The notes beneath the pieces are model-generated. The model ran no database searches, was not told the origin of the DNA, and saw nothing but the letters and a program-made list of their open reading frames with translations. Below, piece by piece: positions 14,913 through 22,375 of a stretch of 23,417 nucleotides of DNA; position 1 is the stretch's first letter, and the number at the start of each line of letters is the position of its first letter. Origin of the DNA: an uncultured Eubacteriales bacterium (lineage in GTDB: Bacteria; Bacillota; Clostridia; Oscillospirales; UBA644); the NCBI GenBank assembly GCA_934486965.1, contig CAKSQP010000013.1:1-23417 (forward strand). Reading direction: 5' to 3'. A program made the translations under genes and the position numbers.

Positions 14913-15383
14913 ATGTTCAGAGAAATGAGACGGAAAAAGCAGCAATTATCACACGAAGAATGTGAAAAACTGCTTAAAACCGAAAAACGCGGAGTGCTTT
15001 CTCTTATCGGGGACGAAGGCTATCCTTACGGAATTCCCCTTGATTTTTACTATGAAGACGGGAGAATCTGTTTCCACGGAGCAAAAGAGGGACACAAAGT
15101 TTCGGCTGTCGAAAACTGCGACAAAGCGTCGTTCTGTGTTTTCACCGTCGAACCGCCGACAGACGGAGGCTGGGTAAACACAGTAAAAAGCGTTATCGCT
15201 TTCGGCAGAATTCACAAGGTCGAAAATCTTGACAGGGCTGTTGAGATATGCCGAAAACTGAGCAAAAAATTCACCGACGACAGCGATTATACCGAAAAGG
15301 AGATAGCGGGCGGCAAGGACAGGGTCTTGTGCCTTGAAGTTGTCTGCGAGCATATCACCGGCAAGAAAGCCGAAAAGAGATAA
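14913..15383 (+). CDS. Pyridoxamine 5'-phosphate oxidase family flavoprotein (NimA-like)
   Basis: A 156-residue FMN-binding split-barrel protein of the group including 5-nitroimidazole reductase NimA and related stress proteins. The N terminus MFREMRRKKQ with ECEKLLKTEKRGVLSLIGDEGYPYGIPLDFYYEDGRICFHGAKEGHK is typical. It probably binds FMN and reduces or binds a small molecule; the substrate is unknown. The ATG is one base after the stop of the lipoprotein gene with no clear ribosome binding site, so translation is probably coupled. A second ATG at 14925 is possible, but the family usually starts MFREM. It is the last gene of the operon, just ahead of a strong terminator. Confidence 0.9.
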   Translation: MFREMRRKKQQLSHEECEKLLKTEKRGVLSLIGDEGYPYGIPLDFYYEDGRICFHGAKEGHKVSAVENCDKASFCVFTVEPPTDGGWVNTVKSVIAFGRIHKVENLDRAVEICRKLSKKFTDDSDYTEKEIAGGKDRVLCLEVVCEHITGKKAEKR

Positions 15384-15388
15384 TAAAT

Positions 15389-15427
15389 GAGCGGAAAACA
15401 AAATGTTTTCCGCTCTGTTTTTATTTC
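15389..15427 (+). terminator. Intrinsic terminator of the GntR/ABC operon
   Basis: A perfect 12-bp stem GAGCGGAAAACA/TGTTTTCCGCTC with AAA loop, followed by TGTTTTTATTTC. The T-rich tail reaches into the end of the convergent DUF1667 gene. Confidence 0.92.
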
Positions 15428-15780
15428 TTTATCTTCGCGACCGTTTTCGTGCTTACAAGATTTACGCCCGTTCCCGCAATATCACGGACCAGAATTTCGC
15501 CCGTTTCGACGGGGGCTTCGGTCCTCACGGTCTTTATGACCTGCATAACCTTAAAAATATCGGCTTTCTTTATTTCGCCGTCTGTTTTGACGGGAAGCCT
15601 CGGGTGCATAGCCCCCGAAATATGGACGGTCGACGTTACGGTCCTGTGCGGGTCGCAAAGTTCTCTTTTTCCGTACTCCGCCCCTCTCGGACAACTGTTT
15701 CCCGTTACGGCAAAGCCGTTTTCTTCGTCGACCGAAAGTCTGCACCCCTTGGGACAGACGATACAAACAAGTTCTTTCAT
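15421..15780 (-). CDS. DUF1667 family protein, small cysteine-rich redox partner
   Basis: A 119-residue protein of the DUF1667 family. The N-terminal half carries four cysteines, Cys6, Cys9, Cys13 (CIVCPKGC) and Cys30 (GNSCPRG), suited to an Fe-S cluster or zinc. The family is found beside NAD(FAD)-dependent dehydrogenases and GlpA-like oxidoreductases, as here. Its ATG overlaps the stop of the upstream gene (ATGA), so the two are coupled. I infer an electron-transfer or assembly role in the same complex. The exact function is not known. Confidence 0.9.
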   Translation of the reverse strand: MKELVCIVCPKGCRLSVDEENGFAVTGNSCPRGAEYGKRELCDPHRTVTSTVHISGAMHPRLPVKTDGEIKKADIFKVMQVIKTVRTEAPVETGEILVRDIAGTGVNLVSTKTVAKIKK

Positions 15781-17033
15781 TTTATTTCCTCCGCCCCGAT
15801 TTTTATGACGTTGTTCCCCGCTTTTTCGAGAAGAACCGCGGGAAGCGATATTTTTTCCATTTCGCCCGGAGCCATTCTTTCACGCGAAAACGCCGCTATC
15901 TCTTTTCCGAGAGAAGTGACGGTTATCCTGCTTTTTTTGAAGACGCGGTTCACCCTGAAAAATACGTCGGTCTTCTTTCCTGCGTTTGCCGTTCTTATCT
16001 TCTGCGGCACGGTATAGGAAACTCCGTCGCCGTTTTCGAGAGTAAAGACTCTGCCTTTTCCCGAAAAACTGTTTTTTACATATTCGGCGGCACCTTTGCC
16101 CGCTCTGATACTTTCTTCGGTCACGAAATCGACAAGGTCGTGAACATGGACGACGTTTCCGCAGGCGAAAATCCCCTCCGCCTCCGTCTCCATATTTTCA
16201 TGGACGAACGCCCCGTTTGTACGTCTGTCAACGGAAATTCCCGCGGAGCGCGTAAGTTCGTTTTCGGGGATAAGACCTACCGACAGCAGAACGGTGTCGC
16301 ACTCGGTATAGGTTTCCGTCCCTTTTATCGGACGGCGGTTTTCGTCGACTTCGGAAATGACGACCCCCTCGACCCTGTTTTTCCCTCTTATTTCGGTCAC
16401 TGTATGCGACAGATAAAGCGGAATTCCGTAATCTTCAAGACACTGAACGATATTTCGGGTAAGACCTCCCGAATAGGGCATGACTTCGACGCAGGCAAGC
16501 ACTTTCGCCCCCTCAAGGGTCATTCGTCTCGCCATAATGAGCCCTATGTCGCCGCTCCCTAAAATCACGACTTTTTTGCCGCAGAGGTATCCGTCGATAT
16601 TAAGGTAACGCTGTGCCGTTCCTGCGGTAAAAACGCCCGCGGGACGCGTTCCCGCAATGCCGATCGCCCCTCTTGTCCGCTCCCTGCAACCCATCGCAAG
16701 GACTACCGACTTTGCCTCGGCGACCGTATAGCCCTGCGGACTTATATAATGAACTTCTTTATTTTTCGTAATGTCGAGGACCATTGAGTCGGTCGAAATT
16801 TCAACGCCCGCCTCCTCAGCCTTCTTTATAAATCTGCCCGCGTATTCGGGACCCGTGAGTTCTTCGCCGAAATAGTGAAGTCCGAAACCGTTGTGGATAC
16901 ACTGATTGAGTATTCCTCCCGCCTCGCTGTCGCGCTCTATGACAAGAACGTTTTCAAGCCCTTCGTTTTTTGCGGAAACGGCGGCGGCAAGCCCCGCGGG
17001 GCCTCCTCCGACGACTATAAGATCGTAGATCAC
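15777..17033 (-). CDS. NAD(FAD)-dependent dehydrogenase of the GlpA-like module
   Basis: A 418-residue flavoprotein of the pyridine nucleotide-disulfide oxidoreductase fold. The FAD site is DLIVVGGGPAGLAAA (GxGxxG at residues 9-14). The NAD site is VVILGSGDIGLIMARRM near 155. A GIFACGNVVHVHDLVD segment is the C-terminal FAD-binding motif. The start is a GTG at 17033 with AAGGGGG upstream, overlapping the stop of the previous gene (GTGA). Longer in-frame extensions upstream read basic, non-family sequence. It ends in an ATGA overlap with DUF1667. Probable role: passing electrons between NAD(H) and the GlpA-like partner. Confidence 0.9.
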   Translation of the reverse strand: MIYDLIVVGGGPAGLAAAVSAKNEGLENVLVIERDSEAGGILNQCIHNGFGLHYFGEELTGPEYAGRFIKKAEEAGVEISTDSMVLDITKNKEVHYISPQGYTVAEAKSVVLAMGCRERTRGAIGIAGTRPAGVFTAGTAQRYLNIDGYLCGKKVVILGSGDIGLIMARRMTLEGAKVLACVEVMPYSGGLTRNIVQCLEDYGIPLYLSHTVTEIRGKNRVEGVVISEVDENRRPIKGTETYTECDTVLLSVGLIPENELTRSAGISVDRRTNGAFVHENMETEAEGIFACGNVVHVHDLVDFVTEESIRAGKGAAEYVKNSFSGKGRVFTLENGDGVSYTVPQKIRTANAGKKTDVFFRVNRVFKKSRITVTSLGKEIAAFSRERMAPGEMEKISLPAVLLEKAGNNVIKIGAEEIK

Positions 17034-18454
17034 AGATTTCCGCCCCCTTTCGCAAGGATATAACTTCCGTCGCGGTCTTTTACGACGTCTTCGGTCTTTA
17101 TTCCGAGTTCTTCGGCGATGACCGCAACAACTCTCGGAGAGCAGAAACCGCCCTGACATCTGCCCATTCCCGCATTCACGCGGCGTTTTACGCCGTCCAC
17201 GCTCACGGGCGGAACTTCGGACTTAAAGCAGTCCCTTATCTCGCCCTCGGTAATTTTTTCACAGCGGCAGACGATTTTTCCGTAAAGCGGGTCTTCCTTT
17301 ATTTTTTCGTTCTTTTCTTCGGCGGAAAGTTCCGCAAAACGGACGACACTGCGCGTCGACGCGAATTTTTCCTTTTCGTAAAGCACAAGTCCGTTTTTGC
17401 GCAGTTTCTTTATCGCATAAAGTGCGATCGCGGGCGCGGCGGAAAGCCCAGGAGAGCGAATCCCCGCGATATCGAGGAAATTTTCGGCTGCAAAATCTAT
17501 TATAAAATCGTTTTTGTCGGTGTTTGCCCGAACTCCCGCAAAATTTCTTATCGAACTTCTGAAATCGACCGACGGAACGCTTTTTTTCGCCCTTTCCTTA
17601 ACCGACAGAAGCCCGTCCGCAACAGTTGAGGTATCGTCCTTTTCGGACGGCAGAGCGTCGGGGCCGACAAGCAGGTTTCCGTGAACGGTCGGAGTAACGA
17701 GTACGCCTTTCCCGTCCGCTTTCGGACACCGGAAGACCGTATGAGAAACGGTATCGCCCGCGCTTTTATCCAAAAGATAATATTCGCCCTTCGCAGGGGT
17801 CATCTTAAAGGTCGGGGACGCGACAAACGCATGAACCTCGTCGGCGTGGACCCCCGCGCAGTTTATGATATATTTTGTTTTCAGTTCGCCGTTATTTGTT
17901 TTTACGACATATCCGTCGGTATCCTTTTCAATGCCGACGACCTCGGTCCGTCTTTCGAGTTTTACGCCGTTTTTTACCGCGACTTCGATAAACGCAAGCG
18001 TGTATTCCCACGGGTTTATTATCGCGCCCGTCGGAGCGTAGAGAGCGGAAACGGCGTCGGGCGACACATTCGGTTCTTTTTCGCGTAATTCTTCTTTTGA
18101 AAGGATACGCACTCCCTCGACCCCGTTTTTTTCGGCGTTGTTTTTAAGGCGCAGAAGCGTTTTTTCGTCTTCGCCGTCAAACGCGAGAACAAGAGAACCG
18201 TTGCGGATATACGGCACGGAAAGTTCGGGCGCGAGATATTCGGCAAGTCTGCTGCCCTCAACGTTGAGTTTTGCCGCAAGGGTCCCCGGTTCGGGGTCGT
18301 AGCCCGCATGGATTATCGCGCTGTTCGCACGGCTCGTCCCCATCGCGACGTCGTTTTCCTTTTCGACGACGACGATATCGAGGTCGTATCTCGAAAGATA
18401 GAAAGCCGTCGCCGCGCCTGTGACGCCGCAGCCGATTATTACAATATCCGCCAT
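17030..18454 (-). CDS. GlpA-like FAD-dependent oxidoreductase with C-terminal [2Fe-2S] domain
   Basis: A 474-residue DAO-fold dehydrogenase related to anaerobic glycerol-3-phosphate dehydrogenase and L-2-hydroxyglutarate oxidase. The N-terminal FAD site is IVIIGCGVTGAATAFYLSR, followed by ANSAIIHAGYDPEPGT. The C-terminal BFD-like domain has cysteines 396, 398, 433 and 438 (CRC and CQGGFC) for a [2Fe-2S] cluster. Related operons oxidise glycerol 3-phosphate, but no glpK or glpF is visible here, so the substrate is left open. First gene of a three-gene coupled operon with its own promoter. The ribosome binding site is AAGGAG. Confidence 0.9.
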   Translation of the reverse strand: MADIVIIGCGVTGAATAFYLSRYDLDIVVVEKENDVAMGTSRANSAIIHAGYDPEPGTLAAKLNVEGSRLAEYLAPELSVPYIRNGSLVLAFDGEDEKTLLRLKNNAEKNGVEGVRILSKEELREKEPNVSPDAVSALYAPTGAIINPWEYTLAFIEVAVKNGVKLERRTEVVGIEKDTDGYVVKTNNGELKTKYIINCAGVHADEVHAFVASPTFKMTPAKGEYYLLDKSAGDTVSHTVFRCPKADGKGVLVTPTVHGNLLVGPDALPSEKDDTSTVADGLLSVKERAKKSVPSVDFRSSIRNFAGVRANTDKNDFIIDFAAENFLDIAGIRSPGLSAAPAIALYAIKKLRKNGLVLYEKEKFASTRSVVRFAELSAEEKNEKIKEDPLYGKIVCRCEKITEGEIRDCFKSEVPPVSVDGVKRRVNAGMGRCQGGFCSPRVVAVIAEELGIKTEDVVKDRDGSYILAKGGGNL

Positions 18455-18489
18455 GGTAATGCTCCTTTTTTAAGAGTTTTATCGGTTTA

Positions 18490-18518
18490 ATTTTAACATA
18501 CCGACCCTCAAAAGTCAA
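18490..18518 (-). promoter_or_regulatory. Promoter of the GlpA-like operon
   Basis: On the minus strand: -35 TTGACT (18518-18513), 17-bp spacer, and -10 TAAAAT (18495-18490). It begins directly after the T-run of the htrA terminator. Confidence 0.85.
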
Positions 18519-18519
18519 G

Positions 18520-18553
18520 AAAAAACCGACCGCGGAAAAATTTTCGCGGTCGG
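18520..18553 (-). terminator. Intrinsic terminator of htrA
   Basis: CCGACCGCG/CGCGGTCGG 9-bp stem, with A/T bases pairing further into the loop. On the minus strand it is followed by TTTTTT at 18525-18520. Confidence 0.92.
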
Positions 18554-18570
18554 CGTTGTAAAGATGTGTA

Positions 18571-19974
18571 TTATTCGAAAAGTCCGTTTATGAAATTATT
18601 GAAGTAGTCGCGGATATTTCCGCCGTAGTTTCCGTTGTTGTCGCTCTGATCATTCTGACCGTTGTTTCCGTTCTGTCCGTTATTGCCGTTATCGTTCCCG
18701 TTATACCAACCGTTGTTTCCGTTCTGATCCGACGACGAATCGGTATCGGGTTCGAGGGTCTTGTATTCCTTGGTCGAAAAGAGCGTTACGGTAACGTCCA
18801 TGCTGTCCGCATCGCGAAGAAGAGTAACAACGACGCTGTCGCCGACTTTTTTCTGCGAGAAGTAGTTTATGACCTCTTCGGTCGAAGTAACTCTCTGACC
18901 GTCGACCTTTGTTATAAGGTCGCCCGCCTGAATTCCCGCCTTTTCGGCAGGACTGCCTTTCGTGACTTTCTGGATAAGCGCACCGCCGATATTCGAATCG
19001 GTAGAGGCTGTAATTCCTATCATCGGGCGGTCGACGACTCCCGTATCCTTGAGTTCGTTTATGATATCGAGAACGCTTGAGATCTGGATAGCAAAACTGA
19101 TGTTTTCATAGTTCGTCGACGCTATTTTTGCGGAGTTGATGCCTATTACTTCACCGTACATATTGCAGAGAGGTCCGCCGGAGTTGCCGGAGTTTATCGC
19201 AGCGTCATGCTGGAAAACGCTCAGAACTCTGCCGAGGTTCGAGAAACGGTAGTTGTCTCTTACCGCGGAAATATAGCCCGAAGTTACGGTGTTCTGCAAA
19301 GAAGTGTCGTAAGGAGTTCCTATCGCGACGACCTGATCGCCGACCTTTGCTTTTGTCGAATCGCCGAGCGTTACGGGAGTAAAGCCTTCGCCGTCCACTT
19401 TCAAGACCGCGGTATCGGAGGAAGAATCTCCGCCGACGACCGTTGCGTCGTATTCTTTGCCGTCGTCTGTCGTTACGGTGACTTGATATGCGTTTTCGAT
19501 AACGTGATAATTAGTTACGATATATCCGTCGGAAGTAATGAAAAATCCGCTGCCCATACCTGTTCCCGTCGCCGTCGAACTCCGGACCTGAGTAACAATC
19601 ATGACGGTGCTGGGCTTTACTTTTTCGACGACGCCCGCGACCGTAAGTTTATCGGTGGTCTGCGAAATTTCGGTTTCGTAATTCTTGTTTTCTGTCGTCG
19701 GGGTCGTTGCGACCGCCGCGTCTTTCTGCAAAGCAAGATATGCGGTAAAGGAAAAAGAAACAAGGCTTATCGCAAGGCAAAGAGCGGTGACGACCCACAG
19801 AGCCGCATAGCCGCCGTGTCTTTCTTTTTTGGGTTTTTTATTATCGGGCTTCTGCGGTTCGGGAATCTTTTCTTCGACGGGTTCGGCGGAGACTTTTTCC
19901 TCTTCAACCGAATATTCGTCGGAATTCACTTCAATATTTTCGGAAACATTTTCATTTTCATAGATGTCGGTCAT
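18571..19974 (-). CDS. htrA: Membrane-anchored serine protease HtrA/DegP family with PDZ domain
   Basis: A 467-residue quality-control protease. Residues 1-55 form an acidic then basic cytoplasmic region. One transmembrane segment spans about 57-80, placing the protease outside. The trypsin-like domain (about 110-300) holds the triad His157 (TNYHVIENA), Asp187 (SSSDTAVLKV) and Ser265 (NSGNSGGPL). A single PDZ domain follows (about 310-405, KGSPAEKAGIQAGDLITKVDG). The last 55 residues are a low-complexity Asn/Gly tail ending IRDYFNNFINGLFE. The ribosome binding site is weak (AAAGGGG). Expression from its own promoter is likely stress-controlled by analogy; no CssR-like site was identified. Confidence 0.95.
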   Translation of the reverse strand: MTDIYENENVSENIEVNSDEYSVEEEKVSAEPVEEKIPEPQKPDNKKPKKERHGGYAALWVVTALCLAISLVSFSFTAYLALQKDAAVATTPTTENKNYETEISQTTDKLTVAGVVEKVKPSTVMIVTQVRSSTATGTGMGSGFFITSDGYIVTNYHVIENAYQVTVTTDDGKEYDATVVGGDSSSDTAVLKVDGEGFTPVTLGDSTKAKVGDQVVAIGTPYDTSLQNTVTSGYISAVRDNYRFSNLGRVLSVFQHDAAINSGNSGGPLCNMYGEVIGINSAKIASTNYENISFAIQISSVLDIINELKDTGVVDRPMIGITASTDSNIGGALIQKVTKGSPAEKAGIQAGDLITKVDGQRVTSTEEVINYFSQKKVGDSVVVTLLRDADSMDVTVTLFSTKEYKTLEPDTDSSSDQNGNNGWYNGNDNGNNGQNGNNGQNDQSDNNGNYGGNIRDYFNNFINGLFE

Positions 19975-20006
19975 ATAAATTTCCCCTTTCGGTTTGTTAC
20001 AAGTAG

Positions 20007-20034
20007 ATTATATCCGCAATTTTTGTTAGCACAA
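20007..20034 (-). promoter_or_regulatory. Promoter of htrA
   Basis: Minus strand -10 TATAAT (20012-20007) with -35 TTGTGC (20034-20029) at 16-bp spacing, about 32 bp before the htrA start. The -10 is perfect and the -35 is weak. No terminator separates it from the GNAT gene upstream, so read-through is possible. Confidence 0.6.
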
Positions 20035-20054
20035 TTACGCAATTTCGGCGGAAT

Positions 20055-20591
20055 TTAGTTAAAAGCGGAAAGTTTAAGTATTACGTCGGTCGGTTCGAAA
20101 TCTTCGCCCGAAAAATCGTTTTCGATCCCGCCCTCGACAAAAAATCCGCATTTTTCAAGGATTTTCAATGACGCAGTGTTTTTCGGGTGGCAGAACGCGA
20201 CGAGTTTTTTCACGCCGCAGTTTTCGAAAACATATCTGACGGCGGCCTCGACCGATTCTCTGCCGTAGCCTTTTTTATGTTCGGCGGCGGCAAGCCAGAA
20301 ACCTATTTCCGCGGCGTCTTCTTCTTTCGGATAATACCGCACGCAGACAATGCCTATCGCCTTATCCCCGTCCTTTTTGCGGACGGTCCATTCCGTCGCC
20401 CCGTTATCCCAGCGTATCATAAGATTATTGAGAAACGCCAGCGTTTCAAGGGCGTTTTCGTGTTTGTTCCACGCGTTATAGCGGAAAATTCTGCCGTCGG
20501 AAAGCGCCGCGAAGAAGTCTTCGACGTCGGTCATATACGGTCTTGAAAGCGTAAGCCTTTCGGTCTCGAGTTCTTTCTGTATCAGTTTCAT
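20055..20591 (-). CDS. GNAT family N-acetyltransferase (RimJ/RimL type)
   Basis: A 178-residue acetyltransferase using acetyl-CoA. The family opening ETERLTLSRPYMTDVEDFF is followed by the acetyl-CoA pyrophosphate loop in HKKGYGRESVEAAVRYVF, and then HPKNTASLKILEKCGFFVEG, typical of the RimJ/RimL-like Acetyltransf_3 group. The acceptor may be a ribosomal protein N terminus, an antibiotic or a small amine and cannot be read here. Its ATG overlaps the stop of the upstream unknown gene (ATGA), so the two are translationally coupled and may share a task. Confidence 0.92.
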   Translation of the reverse strand: MKLIQKELETERLTLSRPYMTDVEDFFAALSDGRIFRYNAWNKHENALETLAFLNNLMIRWDNGATEWTVRKKDGDKAIGIVCVRYYPKEEDAAEIGFWLAAAEHKKGYGRESVEAAVRYVFENCGVKKLVAFCHPKNTASLKILEKCGFFVEGGIENDFSGEDFEPTDVILKLSAFN

Positions 20592-21637
20592 TTTATTTCC
20601 TCTCCGTCTTTATATGCCGCGAGCGCCCGCAAAAGACGGGAGTATGCGGGCAGGGTCGAAATTATTTCCCCGATAACGGTAACGGCGTCGCCGAAATCGT
20701 CTTCGGTTTTCAGGGGAAAAGAAAAGTTCCCGTCGGAAAAAGGCGCGGAATATACCTTATTTTTATATATCACTTTTCCCGCTCCCCTGCGGCAGCCGTC
20801 GCAGGCGCAGTCTCCGCCGTGCAGAAAACGCTGAACAAATGCGGGAGAAAACTCGTTTATTTTACGCAAAACCTTGAACGCCGCGCGGTTTGTCAGGCAA
20901 AAGCGGAACACGGGACCGTCTTTTCTTTTCCCGAATTCAACCGAAAAAAGAAAGGTCTTCGTCCCTCTCTTCCTCGCTATCCGCTCCTGCACGAAATTTT
21001 CCCTGTAAACGGTCTCGAAATCGGCGAAAAATTCGGAGAAAGCAAGTATCCCGTTTATTTCGGCGGACGCGCCGTAAAAATATTCTTCGTAGCCCGCGAG
21101 AAAATATTCCTTAATAAACGCGCCTTCGGTTTCCTTTATAAAGGAAAAATCCGCGGCGGCAAAGTACGGAAACATCTTTTTGTAGAGTTGTCTTGCGGAA
21201 AGCGAAAATCTTTTTTCCGCGCCCTCTTCGAATTTCGAAAGCCCGCGCAGAACTTTTCTGTCGGAAAAAGAAAGGGTCACATATTCAGCCTCCCGCCGTC
21301 TGACGGTCGGGGTGCCGTCATCTTTCAGCATTTCGGTCTTTATTCCGAGATTTTCGGCGCGCAGAAACACGGGATACGGATTTTTTACGGATAGCCCGTA
21401 CCCTGCGGCGTTTCTGATATCCGAAAAAGAGACCGCCGCCCTGCCTTTTTTATCGACGGTAGAAAAGAATACGAAAAAATATATACATTTAAGAAGAAGC
21501 AAAGCGTATTCGCCGTCGGGAAGCGAAATTATTTTCGAAAGGAAACGGTGAGCCGCAAAAAGGTCGTCGTCCGCGCCCGAAAAGAGGGGCGCCGCGCCCT
21601 TTGCAAACCGTCTGAGATGCCATTCCGAATATTCCAT
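20588..21637 (-). CDS. Uncharacterised protein with C-terminal CxCxxC cluster
   Basis: A 349-residue soluble protein I do not recognise. The start at 21637 (MEYSEWHLR) is chosen because AAGGAGGG lies 7 bases upstream; a codon at 21658 would include that site. There is no signal peptide or transmembrane segment apart from one hydrophobic helix near residues 47-60 (LLLLKCIYFFVFF), which is probably buried. The protein is rich in Phe, Lys, Arg and Glu. Near the end are Cys277, Cys279 and Cys282 (CACDGC), followed by a Tyr/Phe-rich stretch resembling a small metal-binding or strand-rich tail. It is coupled to the GNAT gene by a 4-base overlap and has its own promoter and structured leader. Function unknown. 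Confidence 0.8.
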   Translation of the reverse strand: MEYSEWHLRRFAKGAAPLFSGADDDLFAAHRFLSKIISLPDGEYALLLLKCIYFFVFFSTVDKKGRAAVSFSDIRNAAGYGLSVKNPYPVFLRAENLGIKTEMLKDDGTPTVRRREAEYVTLSFSDRKVLRGLSKFEEGAEKRFSLSARQLYKKMFPYFAAADFSFIKETEGAFIKEYFLAGYEEYFYGASAEINGILAFSEFFADFETVYRENFVQERIARKRGTKTFLFSVEFGKRKDGPVFRFCLTNRAAFKVLRKINEFSPAFVQRFLHGGDCACDGCRRGAGKVIYKNKVYSAPFSDGNFSFPLKTEDDFGDAVTVIGEIISTLPAYSRLLRALAAYKDGEEIK

Positions 21638-21687
21638 GCCGTTTCCCTCCTTGGGCAAAGCAGAAACGAATTCTTATCGGTTTTAAC

Positions 21688-21767
21688 GGACGGATTTCCG
21701 TCCCGACATTCCGACGCCCGTCAAAGCGAAAAAAGGAAAAAGCACCGAAAGGCGCCCGCGTCGGGCG
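21688..21767 (-). promoter_or_regulatory. Structured leader with terminator-like hairpin before the unknown gene
   Basis: The leader is about 160 nt. On the minus strand, in order, it can form CGCCCG/CGGGCG (21767-21753), then an overlapping hairpin GCGCC-TTTC-GGTGC (21755-21742) followed by TTTTTCCTTTTTT, and later GGACGG/CCGTCC (21703-21688). The first two share three bases and cannot both form fully, as in attenuators. It fits no known riboswitch class that I recognise. Confidence 0.45.
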
Positions 21768-21802
21768 ATAAAAGTCCGTTTCTGTTCTGACTGTCTTTAC
21801 CG

Positions 21803-21831
21803 AGTATATCACAAAATCGGGAAAATATCAA
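21803..21831 (-). promoter_or_regulatory. Promoter of the unknown-gene/GNAT operon
   Basis: Minus strand -35 TTGATA (21831-21826), 17-bp spacer, and -10 TATACT (21808-21803). It is back-to-back with the plus-strand promoter at 21840-21868 and gives a leader of about 160 nt. Confidence 0.8.
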
Positions 21832-21839
21832 GTTTTTTA

Positions 21840-21868
21840 TTGACACCCGCCGTCATATATGGTAAAAT
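21840..21868 (+). promoter_or_regulatory. Promoter of the MIF-like gene
   Basis: Perfect -35 TTGACA (21840-21845), 17-bp spacer, and -10 TAAAAT (21863-21868), about 30 bp before the start codon. Confidence 0.88.
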
Positions 21869-21898
21869 ATATTTACAAAGAAAGTCGGAGGATATATT

Positions 21899-22240
21899 AT
21901 GCCATATATATCGGTAAAAACGCCGTTCCGCACCGAAAAACAGGCGGCGGAAAAGATGAAAACGGAATTCGGGAAAGCGATAGAACTTCTCCCCGGCAAA
22001 ACCGAGCGTTGGCTCATGGTCTCGTTTGACAGTCAGGACGAAATGTTCTTTGCGGGCTCCTCTTCCCCGTCGGCGATCGCGGAAATTTCGGTATTCGGAA
22101 AAGCAAGACCCGAATATTACGAAAAACTCACCGCCGAAGTCTGTCGGATAATCTCGGAAAACACTAAAATCCCGTCGGACAGGATATATGTAAAATACTC
22201 CGAAACGGACAACTGGGGATTTAACGGCACAAATTTCTGA
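21899..22240 (+). CDS. MIF-like tautomerase (macrophage migration inhibitory factor family)
   Basis: A 113-residue member of the MIF/phenylpyruvate tautomerase family, normally a trimer. The catalytic N-terminal proline is exposed after removal of Met1. An equivalent of MIF Lys32 sits at position 33 of the mature chain (LLPGK). FAGSSSPSAIAEISVFGK matches the FGGSSEPCALC region of animal MIF, and the conserved SDRIYVKY and NWGFNGTNF close the protein. The CxxC of animal MIF is absent (SAIA). It has a strong promoter and a GGAGG site and stands alone as a single-gene unit. The natural substrate in bacteria is unknown. No signal peptide is present. Confidence 0.92.
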   Translation: MPYISVKTPFRTEKQAAEKMKTEFGKAIELLPGKTERWLMVSFDSQDEMFFAGSSSPSAIAEISVFGKARPEYYEKLTAEVCRIISENTKIPSDRIYVKYSETDNWGFNGTNF

Positions 22241-22287
22241 TAATTGTGTCTCAATTGTAAGAAAAAAAATATTTTTGCGGACGGGGC

Positions 22288-22316
22288 TTGACTTTTTCGG
22301 AAAAAGATGGTATAAT
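22288..22316 (+). promoter_or_regulatory. Promoter of the small lipoprotein gene
   Basis: -35 TTGACT (22288-22293), 17-bp spacer, and perfect -10 TATAAT (22311-22316), with an A-rich stretch upstream that could act as an UP element. Confidence 0.87.
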
Positions 22317-22375
22317 GTATATCCGCGGAAAGAAGCCCATGTTTCGCCGTATAAAACGGAAAAATCGGTGATTTT

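Noticed and set aside
17034..17159. Upstream extension of the NAD(FAD) dehydrogenase frame
   Set aside because: It is strongly basic, unlike the family, and lies in the coding region of the upstream gene. The GTG at 17033 with AAGGGGG fits the family start.
22241..22287. Possible terminator after the MIF-like gene
   Set aside because: Only a weak AATTG/CAATT stem followed by A rather than T on the plus strand.
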